64,000 nt of DNA, from NCBI GenBank assembly GCA_900708905.1, contig CAADRB010000041.1, positions 940,209 through 1,004,208 on the forward strand, read 5' to 3'. The translations under genes were made by a program, and so were the position numbers. This stretch comes from Hymenolepis diminuta. Lineage: Eukaryota; Platyhelminthes; Cestoda; Cyclophyllidea; Hymenolepididae. Shown here piece by piece: positions 37,428 to 50,100 of the stretch. Each line of letters opens with the position of its first letter. Position 1 is the stretch's first letter. The notes beneath the pieces were generated by a model. It did not search any database. It was not told the DNA's origin and saw only the letters and a program-made list of their open reading frames with translations.

Positions 37428-40400
37428 ATGCCTCTTTCCCAGACTGACACCAATCAACAGAGCTGTCAGCTTAGACAACAACCCTCTAGTGTACAGGTCC
37501 AATTATGCATTTTAGCATGCAGCAATCCGCAAACATAAATAAAAGGTCTTTCTAAGATTTTTCAATATACATCTGTAGTCAAAGACGATAAAAAAGCCAT
37601 TAAAGAACTATTTCAACAAAATGAATTACTCGATGAGCAAGTTCGCAATCTTCGAAATCCTTTTTTTCTCAAACAAACTGGGCCATGTTCCAGATTTCAG
37701 ACAAAAGCAATCAACGATATAGAGAGCATGTATCACATATATGAAACATTATCTTTACTGTTCTACTCGACAGGCACGTATAAGATGCCTCAAGTGGCAA
37801 ATGTAAGTGGTAAATTAATCCTTTCATCATACTGTGTAAGGTCCCTGTACTTTCTTTTTTCTATTTTGTATTTATTGCAGAAAAGATATTTGTGTTCATT
37901 TTATTGCCAGACACGTCTGAATGCTCCTTGTTTTTGTGTTGAAAAAAGAGGGACAGCAAAAGTATATCCGCATTTGTTTTATTTATGCGCTGCAATTGAG
38001 ATATGACATTTGGACGTAATATTCACATGCATGTCTGGAATTTTAGAAAACTAGTAGACATCAAGCTGGTAATTCCTACTAGTTTGTTCTTTTTAGACTT
38101 GGTTTAGTTGATAATTGTATACTACTGAAGATTATATTTGCTAAATTTGTCCCAAATAATATTAAAATTTTCATTTATTTATGAAATTTGTATGCAATGC
38201 ACTAGGCAGGCAGGAAATTACAAGTCTAAACTCTTAAATTTATAAAAATCATTGGGGAGATTTCAATCTGTAGAGTTTAAAACTCTTTTCTGTCGATTTT
38301 TTATCTGAAGTGGACAATATTTATGGCCTTTTATACTATTTAAATTTATTCTTTAGTTCCTTTTAAGTAAATTTAAGCAAGTAGAAAAAATGTGGTACAT
38401 TATTTTTTCAATGATCTCTAACACAATGTTAAAAAAAGCATTTTTGCAAATGTTCGCTAATTTACAACAAATCCCTTTGAGATAGAATTTCAGAGATTCA
38501 GAAATTAAAGTAGGCTTTTTTTCGGTTTTTAAATCCATTGTACATTAATTGGAACAAAGAATCCTTAAACTTCTGATTTGATTCACCTTAACTATAAATT
38601 TGAGTTTGATTTTTGTTAGTTTTTTAAAGATATCTATTGAGTTGAAAATTAAGATAAGCTTATTCGTAGAAAGCAGAGATCATGAGGATGATGACTTTAT
38701 CATTTCACTGTTCATCATTTGTATATCGTGGCTGATCTCTGCTAGCGCCTTTAAAAGAGATGTCAGCTGCTGTTTAGGTCCTTATAAGTAACTCTCCTTT
38801 AAATCCGAAACAGGAGATCTTTGCTGCATCATCAACTTATAACTATTAATTTAATTGATCAATCATTTTGTTTTTGTTAAAGTGACAAATTTGATCAAAT
38901 TATCATTTCAAGATTTAATATCTGGACTAGAAACAAACATGAAAACTATAAAATTATAAAAGTAAGTTTAATAAATGCAATCCGATTTCAATCTACTCGA
39001 AAATGAGATGACTGAGAAAATTGAGTGCATTTTTTGCACCATCATCTCGTAGTGTCAATTTACAAGGGTGGGAATATAGAAGAGTAGCAATTATAACATA
39101 GAATTACACAAATACCTGAAAGATAGCAGAGAATGCATCTTTTCTGGATCACATCCCAGCAGTTTCTCCATTTTCCAATATCGGCGGATATTCAAACCTT
39201 AGTAGAGGAGGACAGAATATACGTATCTGGGCATCACGAAAATAGAAATTGTAATAAGAAGACTTGATTTTGGTCATTTTAAATAAGCAGCTAATTACCA
39301 GTTTATGTAAACGCAGTTTAAGAACTCCTAGAACATGTGCTTGTAATAATTATTTAGACATAAACCTATCTGATAAATAGTGTGCCTAATGGGTCTGGAG
39401 ATCACTTTCTATGTGTTAATCTATCTAAGTAATTTGATAAAAACCCCAATGACAGAATGACAGCAGTGCAGGCTCTAATATCCAAACACATTTTTATCAA
39501 GTTGAGGAGAAGAGACTAGGGACTAATTATGTCGGCCTAATTAACTCGCACCAATTTATCAGATGAAGAAATGAACAAAATTTTCCAGACGAAGAAGATA
39601 GATAAAAGGCATCCGAGTTGATTTCTGCTAGTAAGAAATATTCGTAATTTAGTATATTTATCAGCAGCCGCCAGTGATTTATAACCTTAGTGGTAATTAA
39701 GCTAATTGCTATACGCAAACTTATCTATTGCTTATTCCTAAAAGTACAGTTTGAACTCTATAAAGGTTCTGTAAATATCATTAAATAGTGCAAAATATAT
39801 ACGTATACTCTCAGGAAAAATTGGCTGAATTTGTAAAGCTGGTGAATTTGGTCCTGAAAAACCAATATTATAAGAAGTACAACAGAAAAATCCAGACGGG
39901 AGCTCATGAACAATCCTTGTTAGTATTGGAGTATTACAATTGAATCTCTCTCTCTTCTCATGCTATTTTTCTCTGTGCAAGATGAATTAAAATACAGTCT
40001 AGTGTGTGTGAGTTCTCCTATGTTAAAATTCTGTCAGTTAGTATTTTTCTGCTCTCTGAGCCATTAACCAAAAAAGCGTTAATGGGGTACAATCAAACAT
40101 ACAAATTGACTGCTCTTTTAATTAGCCCCGGACACCATGTATATGAATTTACTCAACAACCCAGGAGAATAAACTATGAAATATGAATTTTCTATTATAA
40201 TGTATTCAGCTAACCATTAAGCAAAATTTACAGTCAGAATCCAAGAATCGAACAAAGAAAGACTCTTTTGTACCTGGGCTTTATTCTCAGTCTCTCCTCT
40301 TCCCTTACTTTCACCCACTTCTGGTCAATCGCTAATTTTTTGCTCTGCCAGTGTACCATAAAGGTAAAAAACACTATACTATATAAATATACGTATAACA

Positions 40401-41228
40401 TACTAAGATTTTTATTTTTACTTTATGCGTTCAACAAAACTCTGAGCAAACAAAATCCCTATCGGAGGCGAACAAACAGAAATCCAGCTTTCTTTTGTAG
40501 ATTACATCTGCAAAGAGAAAATGAAGTTTAAATATTCTAATAAGAAGAATTTCTCTTCACGTTTTGAAGTATTTGAGTCATTATGTTAGACAGAAGCTGA
40601 GATCAGAAAGTTATTATTATAAGTTATTGCATTTAATGCCGATCTCAATTTATGTGTTTCATATTCATCAAATCCAATTTTTAAATCAGTTTTAAGTTAA
40701 AATAGAAAAAAACTTCGCGGTGCTGTATTTATATTAATATTTGAAATTTTGGGAGTAAATTCTTTCTCCTTCCTTGATATTTCCCTTTTTCTAATCTGCC
40801 AGATAAGAAGTACAGTAAGTAGACTACAGCATTTCCCAAAGGCGTGCCAGTAGCATGAACAAGTCTAATAGTAACATCCATGAATTATAGTATACACAAG
40901 CATTAAAGACATCGAAAGTGTATTTTTTCTCTCGTAGACTTGCTTAGTCAGATGGCTGAAACACCCAAGACGCCCGGTGTGCGCTTACGTATTCGTCCAT
41001 GTAGGTAAAATTTCAAAACGTAAATTGAACTCCTTCCTTCTCTCTCTTCTCTTCATTTTAAAATCTTAACAGTTGCCTTTGAACCTTTTTGTCAAGCCCT
41101 TTGAGTTAGAGGCACTTTATTCCACTGCCAAAAATTGTTCATACACGGAGTTATTTGCTAATCTGTCAAATTATGAGGGTGGCGGAGAAAAGTACCTCCA
41201 TATTTTATTTATTATTCTTAGCACTTAA
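37428..41228 (+). CDS. Candidate four-exon gene, unknown product
   Basis: A chain of exons compatible in phase can be built: 37428-37496 (ATG just after acceptor CCTTTCAACAG), 37557-37802 (82 codons ending exactly at a consensus donor GTAAGT), 40938-41000 (after TTCTCTCGTAG) and 41073-41228 (after a very strong pyrimidine tract, to TAA). Introns are 60, 3135 and 72 bp; the product would have 177 residues. Exon 2 reads as a charged helical segment (KKAIKELFQQNELLDEQVRN). The last exon contains PFELEALYSTAKNCSYTELF. No family is recognised. The third exon is also open in another frame, and each ORF alone is within chance expectation. The clustering of good splice signals at 40.9-41.1 kb is the best support; exons 1-2 may belong elsewhere. 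Confidence 0.25.
38672..38743. repeat. Inverted repeat with perfect 11-bp arms
   Basis: AGCAGAGATCA and its reverse complement TGATCTCTGCT lie 50 bp apart. A second pairing (ATGATGA with TCATCAT) nests inside, asymmetrically. As RNA it could fold into a stem of about 72 nt, though the large one-sided internal loop is unlike a standard microRNA precursor. Confidence 0.5.
39006..39049. repeat. Nested inverted repeat
   Basis: GAGATGA pairs with TCATCTC, and GTGCA with TGCAC around a TTTTT loop. This gives a bulged hairpin about 300 bp after the one at 38672. Confidence 0.5.
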
Positions 41229-44200
41229 GTGGAATTCTTGGGAAATTTATCAAAAATTCAGTCTAGCGAACGCATGAATTTTAACAACTTCCTGATATAT
41301 TTTGATAAATTCCGCTAAGAATCTAGAAAACAGGTGGTCGATGCTTGAAATTAAAGATCAAATGGTTCTTTGAGAGGAAAAATTAGTTTGAAATAGCAAG
41401 CGAAAATAAAAGGTTTTAAATCATTAAGCTCTGTTCTTGAATAATAGAGCCTTCTGTTTCCAGATCCCTAAAAGAATCATCGGAAACCTAAAAAACAATT
41501 TTTAAGATAATATTCGATTTCTAAAGAGTTTAAAAGTGCTAAACCACACTATTTTTTCAATTTGAAAATATTTGTACTAAAATTACATCACGTAGTATTG
41601 AATTAATAAATTTTAGCTATTTAAGCGAGAGTTTTCTGAAGAGGTTCAACAAGGTTAACAGAAAGAGATTAGATTTCGATTCACGAGAATGATTTAAATA
41701 ACTTTAAATTAATATTTATTAGAAGCAAATGAGTATTTATTACCAAATCATTAAAACTAGTCGAACCCAAGAGGGGCATAAAGTTGATTCTATTTACAAT
41801 TGTGTTATGTTAAACTTTCTCTTTTACATATGACATAGTCACTGGATATGTATTGATCAGCATTGATCTTATGAATTCGAACTCTGACCGCTGCACCTTC
41901 AATGTACAACTGAATAAATAGAAATATTTATAATAATGCAATTTCCAAAGGCAGGAGATATATTTACCATATAAATTTGAGCAAACAGTTACGCCTATTA
42001 TAATTTTTATATAAAATAATATTTCAAAGTTAGTTTTTCAAACAGACTTTCAGGCCTAAATTTATCCAAGCAACAAACAAAGGCCGTTTTATTTAAAATT
42101 AAGATGAAATAAATCATTTGAACAATTTTTTGATAGTTTTGAAAAGTTTACTTAAGTTCAAGCTTTCTTAGAAAATGAAGTTCTTTAAATATTTACTTAC
42201 TTATTAAGCTTGGTTGTTCATTTAACAGAAAGTAGCAGCTGTTAGGTTTCAAACAGGGTTAAAGACTTTCCATTCAGGTTTTCAAGGGATTTTTAGTTGA
42301 TATAAAAAGTCACGAAACTGAGTTAAGCCGGTGGCCAAAGTTTCTAACTTATGCCCGTTTATTTTCATCGTATCTGCTTTTCTAATCTGTCTTAGAGAAT
42401 ATCTTATACGCTTTCAATCGAATGTAGCAGAAAACCTTATTAAATTAGATTTATAATGGTAATTTTACTGAAAATAATTTGCATTCTAATGATGGGTTTT
42501 GACATTTAAATTCCGCAAGAACTTTTCCATTTTGATGGAGTGTCATGTTTTGCACTTAATAAGTATGAAACTAAACCTTTTCTGCCTCAGTAAATATTCA
42601 AATAAGGTAATTATTGTATTAACCTGACTAAAATGAAGCTGTTCTAGCTTCAACTACCCAAGTCTGCCGCTGAATTTGCATCTACATTTTCAGATTGATG
42701 AAATCCTTTAGATGTATTTATGTATGCTAACTATCGAAAATGCCTGTATATGCCTCACAATATACATTTAGTTGTTAAAACTATTCAGGTACGATTCGGA
42801 CACTTCCCGACTTCTCTGTCTTTTACTATCAGTTGTAATACTTCTTTATTATTAAGAATTCTTGTCCATATGATTATAGTTTTATCCTCAGATATCATAT
42901 TTACACAGTTCATTTAATTAAATTGGAAAATAAAGAAATGTCAATGTCAAAATGCGAAATGGGCAGGGAAATACATGGTTTGTAAATTTTAGTGAGTTAT
43001 CTCAATAAGAGTTCCATACTGGCTTTCTTTATACTTAAGACATTGCCAGTTTACGGAAAATGGGAGAGACAAGATCTATTTATATTAATTTTCAAAGACG
43101 ATTCGGGAAAAAATAAAGTAGTAGTTCTCATAAATCATTTTTTGCATTTGCCTGTATTTCCTTGGTCATACACCTCGAAATAGATTTAAATTGTCTAAAA
43201 AGAGTACATGATTTAGGATAAAATTCGCGTTCATTATCCTCATTAGTTTTATCTCATCACCAGAAAGCAAATTTCAGCGAAAAGTTGAAAGGGTGCTTCT
43301 GAAATGGAGAAGATTAAATATTCAGACGGTAGCAGATTCAAAACTGTTTAAATTAAATTTTAAACAGTGTTTTATTAATTTTTTTATTAACTATACCTTA
43401 AAATTTGTTTGAACTTGTAAGCCTCTTAATATTAAATCTATTTTGTCTTAAATTCTATTCATTTCGCCAGGTTTTTGTTTTATAAAATAATAAGGTGCCT
43501 TTGAATGCCTGTTTGTACCGCTGTATTGCTCTCTTTAAAGAAAGAAGGTCTTTCAGTGTTAAATTTATCCTTCTCAAGATAGAAAATCATAAACCAGGTA
43601 AATTAGCTCATTATTTACCGGATATTTAATTGCTTTATTCCTACTGAAACCCTGTTTGAACATATCATCTATTAAATCTAAGCGCTTTTCACATTCACTT
43701 TCTTCAACATGTTTTATTTATGTAATTTCAACGATCAATTAGCAAAAATGACTTCTAAATAGCAGATGTGAAGTTCCTGCGTAGATTTCCAAAAGCCTTC
43801 TAATAAAGTTCTTGTTCAACTGTGGTTAAAGAGTGATATTCTGATACGACAACAGTATGTTTTTACCCTGGATACAATGTTAATCTTTTGTCGTATAGAC
43901 TTCTTTCGCCAATGCCTAAATCTCTGAAAACTTTCAAACTAATTTTCAAAATATTCATTAATATTATTGTACGTCATGTGGTTATAAAAACTGATGAAAA
44001 CAAATTCTTCAAAAGAATTTTCTTAAATTTTCGCATTATGCATTTAGTAATGAAACTTTATTGATCCTTGACCATTTTCGCATTTTATAAGCAAGCTACG
44101 TTCCGCATATTTTGCACAATTTTTACAACTTGACTAGCATAAATAAAAAGTCTTTTCTCCAAACTCTTTGTCTATGGTTTTGTTAGAAAGCCCAATCTGA

Positions 44201-45359
44201 TATTTTCAGTGGACTCGAATAGCTTCAACTCTCGAACACTGCATTATCAATTATTGAATTTCTGTTCTTTCATCTGGCCATGCAAGACCAGCATTGAAGC
44301 AGTCATCGCCGCATTTATTAACTAAGTACGTAGCCAATCATTTATTACGTATATTTATATTAAAAGAAGGAAACGTTTTTTGAACTTCTATTCTTCTTTC
44401 TGGGGTCAGAGTAGTGTAGGTTTTTAAAGAGCGGCTGAGCATTACGAAAGATTTATTTATTGGTTTCATTAACAAATGTAAATATACTCAAACTTAGATA
44501 ACTTTGTGATAAACCCATGCTAATTATAAAATTTATATTAACGTTGACAATGAGCCTACACATTAGTTGTCTTACGGAATTTTTGATGTGTCATTAAACG
44601 TTGTGCATGTATAAATGTAAGCAGCGCTTCGCTCAACTGAATTTTATGCAGACTGACCTTCATTGAATTTAAAATACGGTAATTCAATTAATTAAGGTAT
44701 GAAATTGATAAATGCCATCATAGTATGTGTGCTACTATATAACTTATTTGAAATTTATCAACACAGCAGATAAAGGAAAGAAAATAATTAATAAATCGGC
44801 ATTAATTAAATAGGTATACTTCAGTAAATACACCTTCGTTGTGTGAGTGAGAATGATATATCTAAAGTTAGCTCTAGAGTAGTTAAGTACATACTGACAC
44901 GAATATGAGACTGGCTGTTCATTTCAGTCTTAACCAATTTAATCCAATATAGAAGCACCACGGTATATCACATTCCTTAATTTTAACTTCTGGAAGGTGA
45001 AATTTGTGAAGGCTCAAGAAATCTTACCACAGAAGTTATCATTTTTCTTGAAATTCTCCCATATTTTATGCTATCGATATGTCAGCACCCTTTAATTTGT
45101 TTACAAGTTAGTAGGAAACCTTTCGGATATGATAATAAGTGCCATTATAAACACAGAAGTTTAAAGTAAAAAATCCATGACAAGGAAGAAAATAACGACT
45201 AAGCATATGAGTATGTGGAAGAATCAAATATTCATAGAGAATAAAAGGGTTTTAGCTAGAATTAGAGAATATAAGTTAGAATATCCTACTTAATACAAAT
45301 TTTTTATTTATAAGGTTGTTATTATTATTACCCGTAGTCACACAAAATCGTTACAGTTT
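41229..45359. other. Gene-poor stretch
   Basis: An imperfect inverted repeat surrounds 41215-41325 (ATTCTTAGC ... GCTAAGAAT with a shared AAATTTATCAAAA block). A 37-codon exon-like frame follows a TATTTTCAG acceptor at 44210-44325 (contains LNFCSFIWPCKTSIEAV). No product is recognised and nothing else is supported. Confidence 0.35.
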
Positions 45360-45605
45360 TCAGTCGTGAGAAAGAAGTGAAACTGATTAAGATTAGGTAC
45401 AAAATGTGATGAATAGCAGGGGATCAAAAAGATTGTGGGAATAAAATCAACGAATCAATAAGTTTTACTTCACTGAACTTTGGGTTCATTTTGTTCAATG
45501 TTTACTAAATGGTTTAATTGGGTCCAAACAATCAGATTTCATGATTCGTTTCCTGAATTGGAGCACATTCCTGTTCAAAATTTTCATTACTTATTGACAG
45601 TAATT
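45360..45605 (+). repeat. Dispersed repeat family B, copy 3
   Basis: Aligns along about 230 bp with 36725-36960, ending in the shared TTATTGAC block. Same orientation, substantially diverged, no ORF. Confidence 0.55.
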
Positions 45606-46966
45606 CCAGGCTTGTGTGATCTTAACATAACAGAACCGGGATAGTTAATATCCCTAAATTAGTAGAAATCAGTTATTCGTGTTCATTTACCGTTCATTTA
45701 CTTGCCCCATTTTGTTTATTATAAGCCAACTTTTGAACTTTAAGGGTCGCGCCCCACGTTCCTAAGTTCATTCCCACGTTTTGGTTAAATGGGGGTTGGT
45801 CGTGTCATTTTGTTAGTTAAATGTGCATTAGACACACCCTCTAAAATGTTTGTAACAGTTAATAAACTAATTTTAAATTCTCTTAATGAGAAATGATTCT
45901 TCAGCGATAAGTGATTCCATCATTAAAATATTTTTTGCAAATTTTTTGATTAATTTAACAATGATTCTTCCATGGTGAATGGGTCAATAAAACACCCAAG
46001 TAGGCCTGTTCTCATAATCACTGTCGAGGAGTTATTTGGATATTCATTTACTCATTGAAGTGAATTTGCCTGAAATAAAAGAAAATGTATTGTTAGATTT
46101 TGCTTTGGGTGTACACTAGTGAGCTCTGCAATGTTAAATTTAAATCTGCTGATATCTTGGCAACTATACGAAAAGTATATCTGCAGTGGCTGACCAAAGT
46201 AACAAACTGGTTAGTAAGTCCTGTGAACCGTGAATATGAAATCAATCAGGAATTAAGAAAGATATTCTGAAACTTTGACATTCGAGAAATAGAATATGAG
46301 GCAAAGTCAATGGTCAGGTTTTGTTAGAACCATTTGATGCTCGGACTTTATGCACCCTCTAGATTTTTTTTCCTTAACTCAAATTTCACTGCTTTATTGT
46401 CCTATGCGCTCGGGTCTTTACAACGATGTAAAATTTTCGTCGTGCTGCAAATAATAATTACAATAACGATAATAATAATAACAGTAAGAAATTATTACCA
46501 AAAATTCTTGTTCTACCATTATAAAGTCACCGTGAATAGTCAGTTTGAATGAACATTGGTTGAAGCAATAAAACTCTGGATATCCGGAATATCAATTCAT
46601 TTTAACAAATCATAACAAAGGCTGCTTAAAACTGCTTTGAGAGGTTGTAATTATTAATGGTAACCAGATGCAAATAATTAATTGAAAAAAATTTCATTTA
46701 CAAAAGTCACTAATTTTGGAAAATTATATTATCTGCGATTTTATATACGTGAACTAGAAATGCGATCGTGAGAAGACATAAATTTGTTGTCCAACAGGCA
46801 GTTCACTCGTAAAAACCTCCAGAAAAAAATAAAATGAAATAGCTTCAACCGATACAACTGTAATTTCTAATTAATCTTAGAATTATCATTGGAAGATAAA
46901 ATTTAAGAATACAACCTTCTATCATTATGGATTATTATCACGCTCCACAGGAATGAAGAAAAATTA

Positions 46967-47160
46967 TAAGCAACTGAAATTGGTTGGTAAAGTTCAAAAA
47001 GGGGTAAAGGGAAAGGTCAAAAAAGCGGGGTTCAAAAGTGTTACTTCATCTTACTTTTCGATTCGGCTTGCTGGGTATTAACTTAATGGGCAATTCATTG
47101 CTTTACGTTCCAAAAATCTCATCTACACGATACTTCTCAAATTTTCATCCACAATCACAT
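46967..47160 (+). repeat. Dispersed repeat family B, copy 4
   Basis: Shares the exact 16-mer AAGCAACTGAAATTGG with copy 2, then a weaker match including TATTAACTxAAT. The 3' part is uncertain. Confidence 0.4.
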
Positions 47161-50100
47161 GTGCTTATACGCCGGTTGTTTCATTATGGAGAGATTCGAT
47201 ATTCATTTTCTCAATTGAATTTAACATCGAAATAGGAAGCCAAGACTTAGTCATTTTGCGGACTAATGAAGAGCAACTTATCCTAAAGTTCCCTAGACAT
47301 TTAAAAATTGTAGTGAGTGGTCACTTTATAGGCACAGTCTGAAGTTCAGAAACCACTTGTTAGATGGAAAATGATATTACCAAAGCACACAGATCACCGA
47401 AAATTATCATGTAAAACTCAGAGTCACAGCTTCTGTAATCAAGTCGCTGCAGCTGAATGCTTGTGAATAAATCAAAGTTCATCTAAAATCCAATCTTTTG
47501 TATATTCTCCTTATGTTTATATCAAATAACTGTCCATAATCATATTAGAAAGCTACTAAGTATATTGCTTAACGTATGTGCATATAGTGACCAACAATCA
47601 TTCGTCAGCTGGACCAGTTCTCTTCAACTGGATTAAAAACGGCCTCGTGCCGATTGTTTCATTTATTCTCTATTACTCCAAACACTTGCCCAATGCTTCT
47701 TATTATTGATCGTACGGGTGGATCACTAGAACTAAGGCGTTTACTAGCAACCAGCACGGATGTGAAAGCCATCAGTTCCCTCGGTTCCCTAATAAAACTT
47801 TAATAATTTCACAACTACATTCCTTGGTGCTTAAGTAGGCTTTGGGGAGATCGGAATGATAAGCTACTTCCGCTGGCCTTGCTTTTACGACGAAAGTGCA
47901 ATTAATCTGTTTGAAGAAATCATGCTCAAAAGAGCGGCAACATCTATGGAGTCGGAAGGTGGGAGACCATTGGAGAACTGATAAATATTAAGTGCATAGT
48001 GGCTGCTTCAGTAAGGATACTTGGTCTGGGTTTATCTTATTTGTCTGAGTCAATCTTACTTTCATATCTGAAACAATTATTACAACCGAAATTTAAAAAA
48101 AACAAATTTTCAAAAACATTCAAAATAAGGTTAGATTTAAAGTAGTAAAAGAAAAAAATGGTCTAATCATCTACCTCAGGAAATAAAGTTAAAAATTATA
48201 CAATTTAGGGGAAGCTCTGGCCTATAATTTTCGTGAGGGCTACTGACTAAGATTCTTGATATCAAACTGAAATGTTGAAAGTGTGGATTATTCACCAACA
48301 CTTCTAAATACGATGGAAATCAAAATCAAAGTTGATGTTCATTTGAAAATGAAAAACTCTGTGTATTCTATCAAGGAGAATTGTTGGCTGACCTGTCCGA
48401 CAATTATGTTTAGGTTGACGGTTACAGAGATTGTAACTTTTAGCAATCATTATTGTTTTAGTTCAGTGATGGCAGTAAGGTTAACTTAACAAATGCACAT
48501 CTTCATTCTTTAGAATCTGAAGTTAAATATCGTGAAGAGAGATGGAGCCGCAAGATAAATGCTAAAATATTTAATCAGAGAAACAAATATTTTTCACATG
48601 CGTCAGTCGTAAGTTGGCCTAAATATGAAGCATAGTTTCCCAGACAATTTGATATATACGCCATGACAGAATGACACCGCCTAAATCTGCAGGTGTGAAG
48701 GTTCAGATGGTGGTACACATGTGCATGAAAATTTCTCTGGGAAGGAATATGAGTAAATACTGTAGATTTATTGGAAAGACAGTAAATTAATGTGCTTAGA
48801 TGACTACAATAAAAATTATTTTCTTTCTAATACAGTTTGTGGACTTATAAAATAAATAATTCGAATCCACCTCTATAACAGAATTTGAAAGTTTGTATTG
48901 ATGTGTTCCTCTATATGACATCTACGTCCTTATCTGTCGTCATCGAAGAAAAACGGATAAAAGAGTCTAAAGGAACATCTGAAATATGTTAGTCAACAGC
49001 GAGGGTTGGTTTTAGATAAATGAATTTTATATGTAATACAGACGGTGAATCATCTAAAGAGCAAGAAACGGGAGCCATTTAAAAATGCTATATTTATATT
49101 TATCTCAACATTTTGGAGATGATTAACAGATATATCTAATCCGAAAGTGATGTGCATTATGTAGTTGTCGCGATAAATGGTAAGAGAATACAACCAGTAG
49201 CAAAAAGACGTATTAATGATTAAAATCTGTCAGCTACAACTGTATAAACACGTTAACAAAGAAACCAAACACACTGACTAAATATGACATTTAGATCAAA
49301 TGCTATGAATGCAGATAGTGGTTTGGTTCTCTTACTTTTCGCAAATATTTCATGTAATTTTTTATACTTTTATGAATTCTAGAAGGCAAAAGAAACTGCC
49401 GAGAATTAGCTAAGAAACAAAGGCTGGGAGTCTGTAAATTATGACCAGACGTAAATAAATGTTTATATGCATGGGGAAATTGCTAAACTGTTGTAACAAC
49501 GTATAAGTTGGAAATATATGAAAATAGAAATAGATATTTGAAACGCAGTATATTATATTCCATTAGACCCCCTTTGTATTACTACCATAAAAATATTTTT
49601 CGCTGCATCTCATGTATTTTATCTTAAGTCAGTTGAGAGGTAGTTAGAACTTTTTTCGATCATAAGTGGTCCTACGATTGAAAGGGCAATGATGGGATTC
49701 TTAAAGGAATAAAGAGAAAATCATCCTTTCCTAAGATTAAGGTAGCAAGGATTGCAATAAGAAGGAAAAAATACATCGATACACACAAAGACCTTTCCGA
49801 CAAAAGCGAATGGGGAAATTGGGCATTGCAGAAGAAATTAAGAAATTAAAGTACCAGATTTCATTTGGGCTATGGAAACAGAAATGTTAAGCAAATACCA
49901 CGGGAATTAATAGCATAATTTCCAACAATTCCGTAGTTGCTAAGTCTTTTGCGATGAAAAAAGAAACGATTGCTGGATAAATGCTAATGAACTTGAACAT
50001 TTGGTAGCGATTTCATTTCAGATGTGTTCAATGTGCTTATGCCGTAATTCAATAAAGATACGCATTTTGGGAAAATTATGCATCGATTGAAATATAGCAA

